Shown here: positions 33,686-42,564 of the stretch, in pieces | Position numbering within the stretch: the first letter of the stretch is position 1 | Layout: every line of letters starts with the position of its first letter | Assembly (NCBI GenBank): GCA_965247735.1 | Contig: CBDFHN010000001.1 | Span: 682,001 to 746,000 of the forward strand | DNA length: 64,000 nt | Direction: 5' to 3' | Source of the DNA: JAOXRU01 sp965247735 | GTDB taxonomy: Bacteria > Bacteroidota > Bacteroidia > Flavobacteriales > Flavobacteriaceae | Position numbers and translations under genes: made by a program | Notes under the pieces: generated by a model | Seen by the model: the letters and a program-made list of their open reading frames with translations, nothing else | The model's database searches: none | What the model was told of the DNA's origin: nothing

Positions 33686-34957
33686 CTAATTGTTTAAATA
33701 ATCAATTGACATTTGTATAAAGGTTTTAACGCCAAGAAGCATTCCGCTTTCGTCAATAAAAAAATCGGGAGTATGGTGTGGAAATGATTGTGTATCTCCT
33801 TTTGCTTTTCCTCCAATAAAGAAATATAAACCTGGTATTTCTTTTTGAAAGAAAGAAAAATCTTCAGCTCCAGTTATTGCTTTAGTTATAATAACATTCT
33901 TTTTTCCAGCTGCTTTTTCAAAAGAAGGAAGCATTTGTGCTGTTAAAGTAGGATCATTATATGTTATTGGGTAGCCTTCATCAATAGTTATTGTTGCTTC
34001 TGCTCTGTAGGCTTTGGCTATATCTGTTACCATTTCTCGCATACGTTTGTGCATTATAGTTTGCATTTCTGTATCTAGTGTACGAAGTGTACCTATCAGT
34101 TGAGCAGATTCTGGAATGATATTACTTCTAATACCACTAGATATCTTTCCTATAGAGAGTACAACAGCCTCTTTTGTCAATGGCATTTCACGACTTACAA
34201 GAGTTTGCAAGCCGTCAATAATTTTTGCACTTACCAAAATAGGATCTATTCCAGCCCAAGGTCTTGAGCCATGTGTTTGTTTTCCTTTAATATTAATTTC
34301 AAAACTATTTACTGCGGCCATTATTCCACCAGACTTATAAGCAATGGTATTTACAAGTTGACCAGAGCCAATATGTAATCCAAAAATAGCATCTACATCT
34401 GGATTTTTTAGCACTCCTTCTTTTACCATTAGTTTTGCTCCACCTTCTTCTCCTGGAGGTGCACCCTCTTCAGCAGGCTGAAAAATAAACTTGATTGTTC
34501 CTTTTATTTTGTTCTTATTTTTTGATAAAATTTCTGCAACTCCCATTAAAATTGCAATATGTGTATCATGTCCACAAGCATGCATTACAGGCACTTCTTC
34601 TCCTCTAAATTCACCTTTAACTGTTGATTTAAAAGGCAAGTCTGCTCTTTCTATAACTGGTAAGGCGTCAATATCTGCCCTAATTGCTAGTACTTTCCCT
34701 TTTTTATTTCCTTTTAAGATACCTACAACTCCTGTATGGGCAATATTAGTATGTACTTCCAGTCCTAATGCTTTTAAATGGGCTGCAATTTTTTCAGCAG
34801 TCTTAAATTCTCTATTTGATAATTCTGGATGTTGATGAAAATGGCGTCGCCATTGGATGACCTTAGCCTCTATCTCAGCTATTTCTTTATCAAGTCCATG
34901 CTGTGCTAGTCCCAAATTACATAGCATAAGTCCAATAAGTAGTATCAGTTTTTTCAT
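33686..34957 (-). CDS. Secreted M20-family amidohydrolase
   Basis: 423 aa. Signal peptide (MKKLILLIGLMLCNLGLAQ). Metal and active-site blocks: MHACGHDTHIAILMG (Cys/His/Asp ligands, about 127-141), the glutamate pair in QPAEEGAPPGEE (~159-170), FGLHIG (~192-197) and HHTPDF near the C-terminus (~393). The dimerisation domain lies in between. It belongs with hippurate hydrolases and N-acyl-amino-acid deacylases (M20D). It is 14 bp downstream of the DsrE-like gene, in an operon. Confidence 0.9.
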   Translation of the reverse strand: MKKLILLIGLMLCNLGLAQHGLDKEIAEIEAKVIQWRRHFHQHPELSNREFKTAEKIAAHLKALGLEVHTNIAHTGVVGILKGNKKGKVLAIRADIDALPVIERADLPFKSTVKGEFRGEEVPVMHACGHDTHIAILMGVAEILSKNKNKIKGTIKFIFQPAEEGAPPGEEGGAKLMVKEGVLKNPDVDAIFGLHIGSGQLVNTIAYKSGGIMAAVNSFEINIKGKQTHGSRPWAGIDPILVSAKIIDGLQTLVSREMPLTKEAVVLSIGKISSGIRSNIIPESAQLIGTLRTLDTEMQTIMHKRMREMVTDIAKAYRAEATITIDEGYPITYNDPTLTAQMLPSFEKAAGKKNVIITKAITGAEDFSFFQKEIPGLYFFIGGKAKGDTQSFPHHTPDFFIDESGMLLGVKTFIQMSIDYLNN

Positions 34958-34971
34958 ACCTTACTCTTGTT

Positions 34972-35514
34972 TTAAAAATTAATTAATCGGTATTGCTTAT
35001 TTTGATAATGAATTAATGCAGTCATAGCTGATAACGCAAAATCTACTTGAGGTAGTACTTTTGCTCTTGTAATTTTTTTACTGGCTGCTGTTTGCCCACA
35101 AATAACAATTGCTACACCAGCATCTTTAAGGGCAGCAACAAGTTTTGTGTTTGGATTGTCTATGCCATATTTTTCACGATAATTGGCATCATTTAAAATG
35201 TCATAAGCTGCAGAGCCATGAATGACGAGTGCAACATTCATATTAGATTTTTTTACCCCGTTTTGAGCATGCATATTCAAAAAACGAGCAGCAGTTTCTA
35301 TAAGAGGGTTAGTTTTGTCCTTTTTATCAAAAGTTCTGCCAATATCGAAAACCACATTATAGGTTGCTTCAGTGTTGATTTTAAGATCTTGGTCTGCTAC
35401 TTTAAACACATTTCCATATTCTTTAATTAGTGGGCCTCTGGTCGTTTTTTGGCTATAAGAAATCTTAATAAAAAAACATAATAGAAGTACCGTAGTTGTA
35501 ATTGTAAATTTCAT
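34972..35514 (-). CDS. Secreted DsrE-family protein
   Basis: 180 aa. Signal peptide (TTTVLLLCFFIKISYSQ). The mature domain is a DsrE/DsrF-like alpha/beta fold: YNVVFDIGR, NVALVIHGSAAYDIL, and VAIVICGQTAASKKITR, in which the Cys lies at the position of the sulfur-carrying Cys of the family (about residue 142). It may take part in periplasmic sulfur or thiol handling. First gene of an operon with the M20 amidohydrolase. Confidence 0.78.
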   Translation of the reverse strand: MKFTITTTVLLLCFFIKISYSQKTTRGPLIKEYGNVFKVADQDLKINTEATYNVVFDIGRTFDKKDKTNPLIETAARFLNMHAQNGVKKSNMNVALVIHGSAAYDILNDANYREKYGIDNPNTKLVAALKDAGVAIVICGQTAASKKITRAKVLPQVDFALSAMTALIHYQNKQYRLINF

Positions 35515-35524
35515 GGTAAAATAA

Positions 35525-35543
35525 ATATCTTCGATAAAGATAT
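35525..35543. promoter_or_regulatory. Palindrome ATATCTT-CGATA-AAGATAT in a divergent promoter region
   Basis: A 7-bp perfect inverted repeat 11 bp upstream of the dsrE-like start codon, in the 147-bp region between that gene and the divergent helicase gene. On the minus strand AATATTTG just precedes it, one base off the -7 consensus. It could be an operator or a 5'-leader hairpin. Confidence 0.35.
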
Positions 35544-35661
35544 CAAATATTGTGTTAATAGAGTTGTAGGCTAGTTTTTGTTTATAAATTATAAGCTTAT
35601 GCCATTCTTTTCCGTTTAATATTACTTAAATTCACAGCCTATTTATTTTAAGACAGAAGCA

Positions 35662-37995
35662 TTGGAAAATTATCTAAATGAATTGAATGAAGCGCAGCGT
35701 GAACCTACCGTACATAAAGACGGAGCATTAATGGTGATTGCTGGAGCAGGCTCTGGAAAAACAAGAGTATTAACCTATAGAATCGCATACCTGATGCATT
35801 TGGGTGTTGATGCTTTTAATATTCTTTCGTTAACCTTTACCAATAAGGCAGCAAAAGAGATGAAACAGCGTATTTCGGCTATAGTTGGAAGCTCAGAAGC
35901 TAAAAACTTATGGATGGGAACATTTCATTCTGTTTTTGCTAAAATTTTACGAATAGAATCTGATAAATTGGGCTATCCTAGTAATTTTACTATTTATGAT
36001 AGTCAAGATTCGCAGCGTTTAGTTTCTTCCATTATTAAAGAAATGGGGTTGGATAAAGATATTTATAAATACAAACAGGTATTGGGAAAAATATCTGGTT
36101 ATAAGAATAACTTAATAACTGTAAAAGCGTACTATAATAATCCTGATTTGATAGAAGCCGATGCTATGGCAAAGCGTCCACGTTTGGGTGAAATATATAA
36201 AAATTATGTGGATCGGTGTTTTAAAGCTGGTGCAATGGATTTTGATGATCTATTATTAAAAACCAATGAATTGCTTACTCGTTTCCCTGAAGTATTGATG
36301 AAGTACCAGGAGCGTTTTAGGTATATAATGGTAGATGAGTATCAAGATACCAACCACTCTCAATATTTGATAGTTAAGGCATTATCAGATCGCTATCAAA
36401 ATATATGTGTTGTTGGTGATGATGCACAAAGTATTTATGCTTTTAGAGGTGCAAATATTAATAACATACTTAATTTTCAGAAAGATTATGAGAATGTAGC
36501 AATGTATAGGTTAGAACAGAATTATAGGTCTACTCAAAATATTGTAAAAGCAGCAAACTCAGTTATAGAACATAACAAAACTAAGATTGATAAGATTGTA
36601 TGGACAGCGAATGATGAAGGAAATAAAATTTTTGTTCATAGAAGTATTACTGATGCTGAAGAAGGCCGTTTTGTAGCGGGTTCTATTTTTGAACAAAAGA
36701 TGCAAGAACAGCTTAATAATGGAGATTTTGCTGTTTTATATCGGACCAATTCTCAATCAAGAGCTATTGAAGATGGTTTACGGAAAAGAGATATACCATA
36801 CCGTATTTTTGGGGGACTTTCTTTTTATCAACGTAAGGAAATAAAAGATGTACTTGGATATTTAAGGTTAATTATAAACCCCAAAGATGAAGAAGCGCTC
36901 AAAAGAGTTATTAATTTTCCAAGTAGGGGTATTGGCTATACAACGGTAGATAAATTAATTGTTGCTGCCAATAAATACAACCGTTCTATTTTTGAGGTGA
37001 TGGAAAATATAGATCGAGTTGAGATTAATATAAATGCAGGAACCAAGAGAAAACTTGTGGATTTTGTTACCATGATTAAAAGTTTTCAGGTAATTAATGA
37101 TTCTTCTGATGCTTTTGTATTGTCGGAACATGTTGCTAAAAAAACAGGATTATTATTAGAGTTTAAAAAAGATGCTACTCCGGAAGGGATAGCAAAAATG
37201 GAAAATATTGAGGAATTACTCAATGGTATTCAGGATTTTGTTGAGGGACAAAAAGAACTCGCGGATGAAACCGCTTCTTTAGCTGAGTTTTTAGAAGATA
37301 TAGCTTTGGCTACAGATTTGGATAAGGATACTGCAGATGAGGATAGAGTTGCACTAATGACCATACATATGTCAAAAGGATTAGAATTTCCTTATGTTTA
37401 TATTGTTGGTATGGAAGAAGACTTGTTTCCTTCTGGAATGAGTATGAGTACTAGAAGTGAATTGGAAGAAGAACGCCGTCTGTTTTATGTGGCACTAACT
37501 AGATCAGAAAAGCAAGCCTATTTAACATATACACAAAGTAGGTACCGCTGGGGGAAGTTAATTGATGCTGAGCCAAGCCGATTTATTGAAGAAATTTCTG
37601 AAGAATATAAAGAGTATTTAACACCTCCGATTTCTAATGATTATCGCTATAAACCATTAATTGATTCAGATATTTTTGGTGATGTTGATAAGGGTAAACT
37701 AAGAACAAACAAACCATCTTCATCTGCTCCACCACCAAGTTATAAACCTAATGAAAATCAATTGCGTAAGCTACGCAAGCTAAAACCTGATTTGGGAAAT
37801 TCCAATACAAGTAATGCAGTTCAAGGTGCAACCAATTTGGTAGAAGGTGCTTTGGTAAATCATAGTAGGTTTGGACGAGGTAAAGTTGTAAAAATAGAAG
37901 GAATGGGAAATGATAAAAAGGCAGAAATTAAATTTGATAATGGACAGGTAAAAAAACTGCTTTTGCGTTTTGCTAAACTAGATGTTATTGGTTAA
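35662..37995 (+). CDS. UvrD/PcrA-type ATP-dependent DNA helicase
   Basis: 777 aa from a TTG at 35662; the N-terminal ENYLNELNEAQREPT is the expected family start, so the TTG is credible. Walker A AGAGSGKT (27-34), motif Ia SLTFTNKAAKEMKQR, DEYQDTN (~222), QNYRSTQNI (motif IV), TIHMSKGLEFPYVY (motif V) and VALTRSEKQ (motif VI) are all present. The C-terminal 60 residues (VNHSRFGRGKVVKIEG) form the Tudor-like tail of PcrA that contacts RNA polymerase. Role in excision repair and replication-fork clearing. Confidence 0.92.
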   Translation: MENYLNELNEAQREPTVHKDGALMVIAGAGSGKTRVLTYRIAYLMHLGVDAFNILSLTFTNKAAKEMKQRISAIVGSSEAKNLWMGTFHSVFAKILRIESDKLGYPSNFTIYDSQDSQRLVSSIIKEMGLDKDIYKYKQVLGKISGYKNNLITVKAYYNNPDLIEADAMAKRPRLGEIYKNYVDRCFKAGAMDFDDLLLKTNELLTRFPEVLMKYQERFRYIMVDEYQDTNHSQYLIVKALSDRYQNICVVGDDAQSIYAFRGANINNILNFQKDYENVAMYRLEQNYRSTQNIVKAANSVIEHNKTKIDKIVWTANDEGNKIFVHRSITDAEEGRFVAGSIFEQKMQEQLNNGDFAVLYRTNSQSRAIEDGLRKRDIPYRIFGGLSFYQRKEIKDVLGYLRLIINPKDEEALKRVINFPSRGIGYTTVDKLIVAANKYNRSIFEVMENIDRVEININAGTKRKLVDFVTMIKSFQVINDSSDAFVLSEHVAKKTGLLLEFKKDATPEGIAKMENIEELLNGIQDFVEGQKELADETASLAEFLEDIALATDLDKDTADEDRVALMTIHMSKGLEFPYVYIVGMEEDLFPSGMSMSTRSELEEERRLFYVALTRSEKQAYLTYTQSRYRWGKLIDAEPSRFIEEISEEYKEYLTPPISNDYRYKPLIDSDIFGDVDKGKLRTNKPSSSAPPPSYKPNENQLRKLRKLKPDLGNSNTSNAVQGATNLVEGALVNHSRFGRGKVVKIEGMGNDKKAEIKFDNGQVKKLLLRFAKLDVIG

Positions 37996-38037
37996 TACCT
38001 TGTTGTTTATTACTTTTAATACTAAATTAGTGTAGCT

Positions 38038-38661
38038 ATGGCAGATTTGATAAAACTCTATGTGGACAATCCAAACCCTAAAGAGATTAAGAAAATTGTA
38101 GAAGTACTGCGGAAAGGAGGCCTAATAATTTATCCTACCGATACAGTATATGGTTTGGGATGTGATATTACCAATACTAAGGCATTGGAAAAAATTGCAA
38201 GAATTAAAGGCGTAAAACTCGCTAAGGCTAATTTTTCTTTTATCTGTGCTGATTTAAGTAATTTATCTGACTATGTAAGACAGATTGATACCGCAACATT
38301 TAAAATTTTAAAAAGAGCATTGCCAGGACCTTATACTTTTATACTTCCAGGAAATAATAATTTGCCTTCGGTTTTTAAGAAAAAGAAAACAGTAGGGATT
38401 AGAGTTCCTGATAATAAAATAACACAGTTATTAGTACAAGAGCTTGGTAATCCAATTGTATCTACTTCTATACGTGATGAAGATGATGTTTTGGAATATA
38501 CTACTGACCCAGAATTAATAGCTGAAAAATGGGATAAACTTGTGGCTGTTGTTATTGATGGGGGGTATGGAGATAATACAGCTTCCACCGTTGTTGATTT
38601 GTCCGATGGAGAACCAGAGGTGCTTAGAGTTGGAAAAGGTGATGTTTCTATACTTTGGTAA
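38038..38661 (+). CDS. YciO-type Sua5/YrdC-domain protein
   Basis: 207 aa, single YrdC domain: KGGLIIYPTDTVYGLGCDIT (nucleotide pocket, about 27-46), KANFSFICADLSNLSDYV, PGPYTFILPG and the KKTVGIRVPDN block. Length and the start with LYVDNPNPKEI match the YciO subgroup rather than the longer Sua5/TsaC. TsaC makes threonylcarbamoyl-AMP for t6A in tRNA; YciO members are related, with a less certain role. It lies 42 bp after the helicase gene, same strand. Confidence 0.85.
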   Translation: MADLIKLYVDNPNPKEIKKIVEVLRKGGLIIYPTDTVYGLGCDITNTKALEKIARIKGVKLAKANFSFICADLSNLSDYVRQIDTATFKILKRALPGPYTFILPGNNNLPSVFKKKKTVGIRVPDNKITQLLVQELGNPIVSTSIRDEDDVLEYTTDPELIAEKWDKLVAVVIDGGYGDNTASTVVDLSDGEPEVLRVGKGDVSILW

Positions 38662-38672
38662 AAAGTAAGGAA

Positions 38673-39371
38673 CTAACTGATTTCTAATCCAATTTCTACC
38701 ATTGTTTTAAAGGTTTTTTCGCGTTCTTCGCTGGTTGTTTTAGCACCAGTAAGGATAGAGTCTGAAATGGTTAAAATAGAAAGTGCATCGATACCAAATT
38801 TTGCTGCAATTGAATAGAGTGCTGCGGTTTCCATTTCTATACACAATATACCGTGAGCTGCCCATCTTTTATAATAGTTAGCATCGTCATTATAAAAAGT
38901 ATCTGAGGTTAAGACATTACCTACTTTTGGCTTTATATTCTCTTTTGTGCAGTAATCCATTGCTTGTAAAAGTAATTTGGGACTAGCAATAGGAGCAAAG
39001 GTAGCGTTTGGGAACACAGCTTTGTTTAGTGTAGATGTTGTAGAGGAAGCCATAGCGATTACAATATCTTTTAAGGCAATGTTTTCTTGACAGGAACCAG
39101 CAGAACCCAATCGGATCATTTTTTTTACTCCAAAATCATTAATTAATTCATGACAGTAAATAAGAGCAGAAGGCACTCCCATTCCTGTTCCTTGTACCGA
39201 AATACGTTTTCCTTGGTAATATCCTGTAAAGCCATACATACCTCTTACCTCGTTATAGCAAACAACATCTGTTAAATAGGTATTTGCTATCCATTTTGCA
39301 CGTAATGGATCTCCAGGAAGTAAAACAGTTTCTGCAATAGCTCCCTTTTGTGCATTAATATGTAGACTCAT
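38673..39371 (-). CDS. deoD: Purine-nucleoside phosphorylase, DeoD type
   Basis: 232 aa, full length for the hexameric DeoD type. The N-terminus MSLHINAQKGAIAETVLLPG with GDPLRAKWIA follows E. coli DeoD closely; phosphate and nucleoside pocket pieces are RLGSAGS, the MEMETAALY-like CIEMETAALY and the late acid in TISDSIL. It splits purine (deoxy)ribonucleosides with phosphate. It overlaps the deoC stop by 17 bp, so it is translationally coupled to it. Confidence 0.93.
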   Translation of the reverse strand: MSLHINAQKGAIAETVLLPGDPLRAKWIANTYLTDVVCYNEVRGMYGFTGYYQGKRISVQGTGMGVPSALIYCHELINDFGVKKMIRLGSAGSCQENIALKDIVIAMASSTTSTLNKAVFPNATFAPIASPKLLLQAMDYCTKENIKPKVGNVLTSDTFYNDDANYYKRWAAHGILCIEMETAALYSIAAKFGIDALSILTISDSILTGAKTTSEEREKTFKTMVEIGLEIS

Positions 39372-40026
39372 CTATTGTATTTTTTGTAGAATTAATTAGT
39401 TGTATGCCAGAAGAAGTACCTAATCTATTTGCACCAGCATCAATAAGTTCTAGTGCATCTGTAGTTGATTTTATTCCGCCAGAGGCTTTTATTTGACATC
39501 GATTACCAACGGTGTTTTTTAGTAATAAAATATCTGCAACAGTAGCGCCATCGGTACTAAAACCAGTTGATGTTTTTACAAAATCTGCTTTAGCTTCCAA
39601 GATAATTTCACAAGCTTTTATTTTTTCGTCATTGCTGAGTTCTGCAGTTTCTATAATTACTTTTAGTATAGCAGTACCTATTGCCTTTTTTACAGATTTA
39701 ATATCATTTAATACCCTAGTGTAATCTCCTGCTTTTAATGCTGCGATATTAATAACCATATCTATTTCATCAGCACCATTATTAATAGCTTCAGATGCAG
39801 CAAAAACTTTGGTTGAAGTTGTATCAGCACCGAGAGGGAAACCAACAACAACAGCTAATTTTACTGGTGATTTTTCTAAATATTTCTTTGAAATACTAGC
39901 ATTACAAGCGTTAACACATACAGCATAAAATTGATGTATAATAGACTCTTGGCAAAGTGTTTTTATTTCTTTTGGGCTTGCATTTGCTTTAAGAAGGGTG
40001 TGATCAATATATTGACTAATATTCAT
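39355..40026 (-). CDS. deoC: Deoxyribose-phosphate aldolase
   Basis: 223 aa. MNISQYIDHTLLKANASP is the standard DeoC start (DHTLL). The barrel shows AVVVGFPLGAD, EIDMVINI, KVIIETAEL with the conserved Lys/Glu, and the Schiff-base lysine in FVKTSTGFS (about residue 149). It cleaves deoxyribose-5-phosphate to glyceraldehyde-3-phosphate and acetaldehyde, the step after DeoD in deoxynucleoside salvage. The ATG is only 72 bp from the OmpA stop, with that gene's terminator in between. Confidence 0.94.
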   Translation of the reverse strand: MNISQYIDHTLLKANASPKEIKTLCQESIIHQFYAVCVNACNASISKKYLEKSPVKLAVVVGFPLGADTTSTKVFAASEAINNGADEIDMVINIAALKAGDYTRVLNDIKSVKKAIGTAILKVIIETAELSNDEKIKACEIILEAKADFVKTSTGFSTDGATVADILLLKNTVGNRCQIKASGGIKSTTDALELIDAGANRLGTSSGIQLINSTKNTIDESTY

Positions 40027-40043
40027 GTTAGGTAAATGTAGTC

Positions 40044-40076
40044 AAAAAAAAAGAGGCTATCAAAAGATAACCTCTT
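40044..40076 (-). terminator. Rho-independent terminator after the second OmpA gene
   Basis: Read on the minus strand: AAGAGG and TATC arms around a four-base loop (TTTT), partner GATA and CCTCTT, followed by nine T. It lies between ompA-like 40099 and deoC 40026. Confidence 0.85.
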
Positions 40077-40098
40077 ATTTACAAATTATGTTTTTTTA

Positions 40099-40959
40099 CT
40101 ATTTATTAATAGCAGGATCTTTCATTCCTTCTTCGATCATACCATAAAACTGATCAATCTTAGGAAGTACAACTATACGTGTTCTACGGTTTCTAGCTCT
40201 TCCAGTAGAAGTATCGTTACTTTCTAATGGTAAATAAGAACTTCTTCCTGCAGCTGTCATACGCTTTGGATCAACACCAAAATCTTTTTGTAAAACTCTA
40301 ACTATAGAAACAGCACGTTTAACACTTAAATCCCAATTGTCTCTAATTACAGCAGTACTTATAGATTTATTGTCTGTATGTCCTTCTACCAAGAAATCAA
40401 AATCTGGTTTGTTTTTAACAACAGCAGCTACTTTTCCTAATACAGCTTTTGCTTTTGAATTAACAGTAAAACTGCCGCTTGTAAATAACAGTTTATCAGA
40501 AATAGATACAAATACTACACCTTTTTCTACACTTATTTCAATGTCTTCATCTTCTAGATTACCAAGCACACCTTTAAGGCTTTGTACCAAAGATAGATTT
40601 ACAGAATCTCTTCTGGTAACAGCATCTTGTAATTTTCTAATCGTTAAATCTTTTTCCTGAAGACTTTCTAGTGATTTTTCTAGGGAAGACGCACCTCTGT
40701 TAGATAGCGTAGTTAGGTTCCCCATATTATTAATTAACTCTTGGTTGTTAGATTTTAAGAAGCTTACCTGATCTTCCATAGCTCTCATTTTTGTTAAAGC
40801 AGTAGATCTTTCTTCTACACAGCTATTAAGCTTTACTGTAGCGGTATTTAATAAGTCTTGAGTTTCTTTTTGTTGAGTTTCCAATTCTGCATATTTCTTT
40901 TGAGATACACAGGATAATAGTAATGTGCTGCAAATACCAGCTAGCAAGATTTTTTTCAT
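40099..40959 (-). CDS. OmpA-family peptidoglycan-binding lipoprotein (paralog of 480-1310)
   Basis: 286 aa. Lipobox LLLSC (Cys16), long coiled-coil stretch (about 25-115, heptad-like, e.g. LSNRGASSLEKSLESLQEKD), then an OmpA domain (about 145-270) with VEGHTD, DNWDLSVKRA, AGRSSY and ARNRRTRI. Signal, SCVSxKKY start and OmpA domain match the window's first OmpA protein at most positions, but the coiled coil is longer. Expected to tether the outer membrane to peptidoglycan. TATTTTTG on the minus strand (41006-40999) is a possible -7 box. Confidence 0.92.
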   Translation of the reverse strand: MKKILLAGICSTLLLSCVSQKKYAELETQQKETQDLLNTATVKLNSCVEERSTALTKMRAMEDQVSFLKSNNQELINNMGNLTTLSNRGASSLEKSLESLQEKDLTIRKLQDAVTRRDSVNLSLVQSLKGVLGNLEDEDIEISVEKGVVFVSISDKLLFTSGSFTVNSKAKAVLGKVAAVVKNKPDFDFLVEGHTDNKSISTAVIRDNWDLSVKRAVSIVRVLQKDFGVDPKRMTAAGRSSYLPLESNDTSTGRARNRRTRIVVLPKIDQFYGMIEEGMKDPAINK

Positions 40960-41039
40960 GATATAGAGTTCTAAATTTTAATAAATTTCTTTTAATTTCA
41001 AAAATAAAAAAAAGTACCTTTATTACTTTAGCAAGGTAG

Positions 41040-42044
41040 TTAATCTTTTACTAAAATGTTAAAGTATCTTGTGTTATCTACGAAATGAGACCATACTATG
41101 GATCTTGTCTGATAATATTTTTTTTGATAGTTGACTTTTTCTCTCTTTTTTAACATTTTTCTTAAGGATCCATAAAAACTAAAATGTGCTTTTATTATTG
41201 CGATGCAGTGTAAGAAGCGTCCTTGTAATAGAAAACGAATTCCTGCAATACCATCCAAGCATAATCTTAAAAAAATGATGATAATAACTTGTCTTTTTGG
41301 AAGGTTTTTTACAATAGAGAATAAAGAATTTCTAAAATTTAAAAATGTTTTCTTAGGGTTCATATTGCTCAGCGTAGAACCACCTAAATGCAAAATACTT
41401 GAAGACCCTACATACATTATTTTATGACCTCTATTTTTTGCTCTCCAACATAGATCAATTTCTTCTTGATGGGCAAAATAATCTTCATCAAAACCATTTA
41501 GATCATGAAAAACACTACTTTTAATAAACATGCATGCTCCAGTTGCCCAAAAAATTTCATAACTGTTATTGTATTGTCCTTTGTCTTCTTCTAAAACTTG
41601 AAATATTCTTCCCTTGCAAAATGGATAGCCTAGTTGATCTATATAGCCTCCAGCAGCCCCAGCATATTCTAAATGCGTTGGTTTTTTTAAGTCTAGTATT
41701 TTGGGTTGAATAATACTAACAGCGTCATCTGTGGCAAAAGTATTAAGGATTGGTGGCAACCAGTTTTCAGTAACTTCAACATCAGAGTTTAATAAACAAA
41801 AAAACTCGGCATCAATATGCTGTAATGCATCATTATAACCTTTGGCATAACCGCCGTTTTCTGAGTTCTGAATTATTTTTATACTGGGATAGTTTTCCTT
41901 GATAAATTCAATCGAATTGTCAGAGGATGCATTATCTGCAACATAGATTTCTGCTTCATTCGAATATTTTAATACAGAAGGTAAAAAGCGTTCTAAAAGT
42001 GTTGCTCCATTCCAATTTAATATTACTACTGCAAGTTTTGTCAT
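41040..42044 (-). CDS. Family 2 glycosyltransferase
   Basis: 334 aa. GT-A fold: LAVVILNWNGATLLERFLPS start, YVADNASSDNS (nucleotide pocket), NGGYAKGYNDAL, and FFCLLNSDVEVTENWL with the DxD-like NSD (about 86-88). Later EEIDLCWRAKNRG is the ED-type acceptor/base region of rhamnosyl-type GT2 enzymes. The C-terminal 90 residues are basic with hydrophobic stretches that may lie on the membrane. Sugar donor unknown; surface polysaccharide likely. Confidence 0.9.
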   Translation of the reverse strand: MTKLAVVILNWNGATLLERFLPSVLKYSNEAEIYVADNASSDNSIEFIKENYPSIKIIQNSENGGYAKGYNDALQHIDAEFFCLLNSDVEVTENWLPPILNTFATDDAVSIIQPKILDLKKPTHLEYAGAAGGYIDQLGYPFCKGRIFQVLEEDKGQYNNSYEIFWATGACMFIKSSVFHDLNGFDEDYFAHQEEIDLCWRAKNRGHKIMYVGSSSILHLGGSTLSNMNPKKTFLNFRNSLFSIVKNLPKRQVIIIIFLRLCLDGIAGIRFLLQGRFLHCIAIIKAHFSFYGSLRKMLKKREKVNYQKKYYQTRSIVWSHFVDNTRYFNILVKD

Positions 42045-42091
42045 AGTACTATAGCATTTTGCTATGGTGGTTAAGTGATGTAGTGAACAAA

Positions 42092-42538
42092 TTAACGGCT
42101 AAAATCAGGAATTTCCTGTAAAAATGTATATTTTTCTTCTTCAAAATTCATTTTACAATAAAAATGCTGTAAACCATTGCTAATCATCAAATAGGTGGCA
42201 TTCATGCTTAAATTGTATCTTGCGATCTGATCAAAAGTAGTTTGCGTTATTGGTATTTTTGGAGCTTTGCATTCCACAAGAAGGTGTATTGTACCATCAG
42301 AATTGTAAACAACAATGTCATATCTTTTGTTCAACCCATTTACTTTCAGTAGCTTTTCAACATTGATAAGGCTAATTGGGTATTTTTTTTTCTGAATCAA
42401 AAATTGAACAATATGTTGACGAACCCATTCCTCAGGTTGTAAAACCATGAATTTTTTACGTATGGGATCAAAAATATAGTTTTTATTTTCTTTACTTTTG
42501 AAACGGAATGTGTAGGCAGGAAAATTAAGTAGCACCAT
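42092..42538 (-). CDS. HsdR N-terminal-domain protein (PD-(D/E)XK nuclease-like)
   Basis: 148 aa. PEEWVRQHIVQFLIQKKKYP is the HSDR_N_2 lead; KRYDIVVYNSDGTIHLLVEC then KAP gives the D...E-x-K catalytic pattern of the PD-(D/E)XK fold (about 68-90). There is no helicase or methylase partner, so it is not a restriction system. Stand-alone versions are widespread in Bacteroidetes and often lie divergent to holA, as here, 26 bp apart. Function unknown. Confidence 0.82.
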   Translation of the reverse strand: MVLLNFPAYTFRFKSKENKNYIFDPIRKKFMVLQPEEWVRQHIVQFLIQKKKYPISLINVEKLLKVNGLNKRYDIVVYNSDGTIHLLVECKAPKIPITQTTFDQIARYNLSMNATYLMISNGLQHFYCKMNFEEEKYTFLQEIPDFSR

Positions 42539-42564
42539 GACACAAATTTGATGATTTTTTCTTT

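Noticed and set aside
42092..42538. A type I restriction system, from the HsdR-N domain
   Set aside because: The protein is only 148 aa without helicase domain, and no hsdM or hsdS is near. It is the common stand-alone form beside holA.
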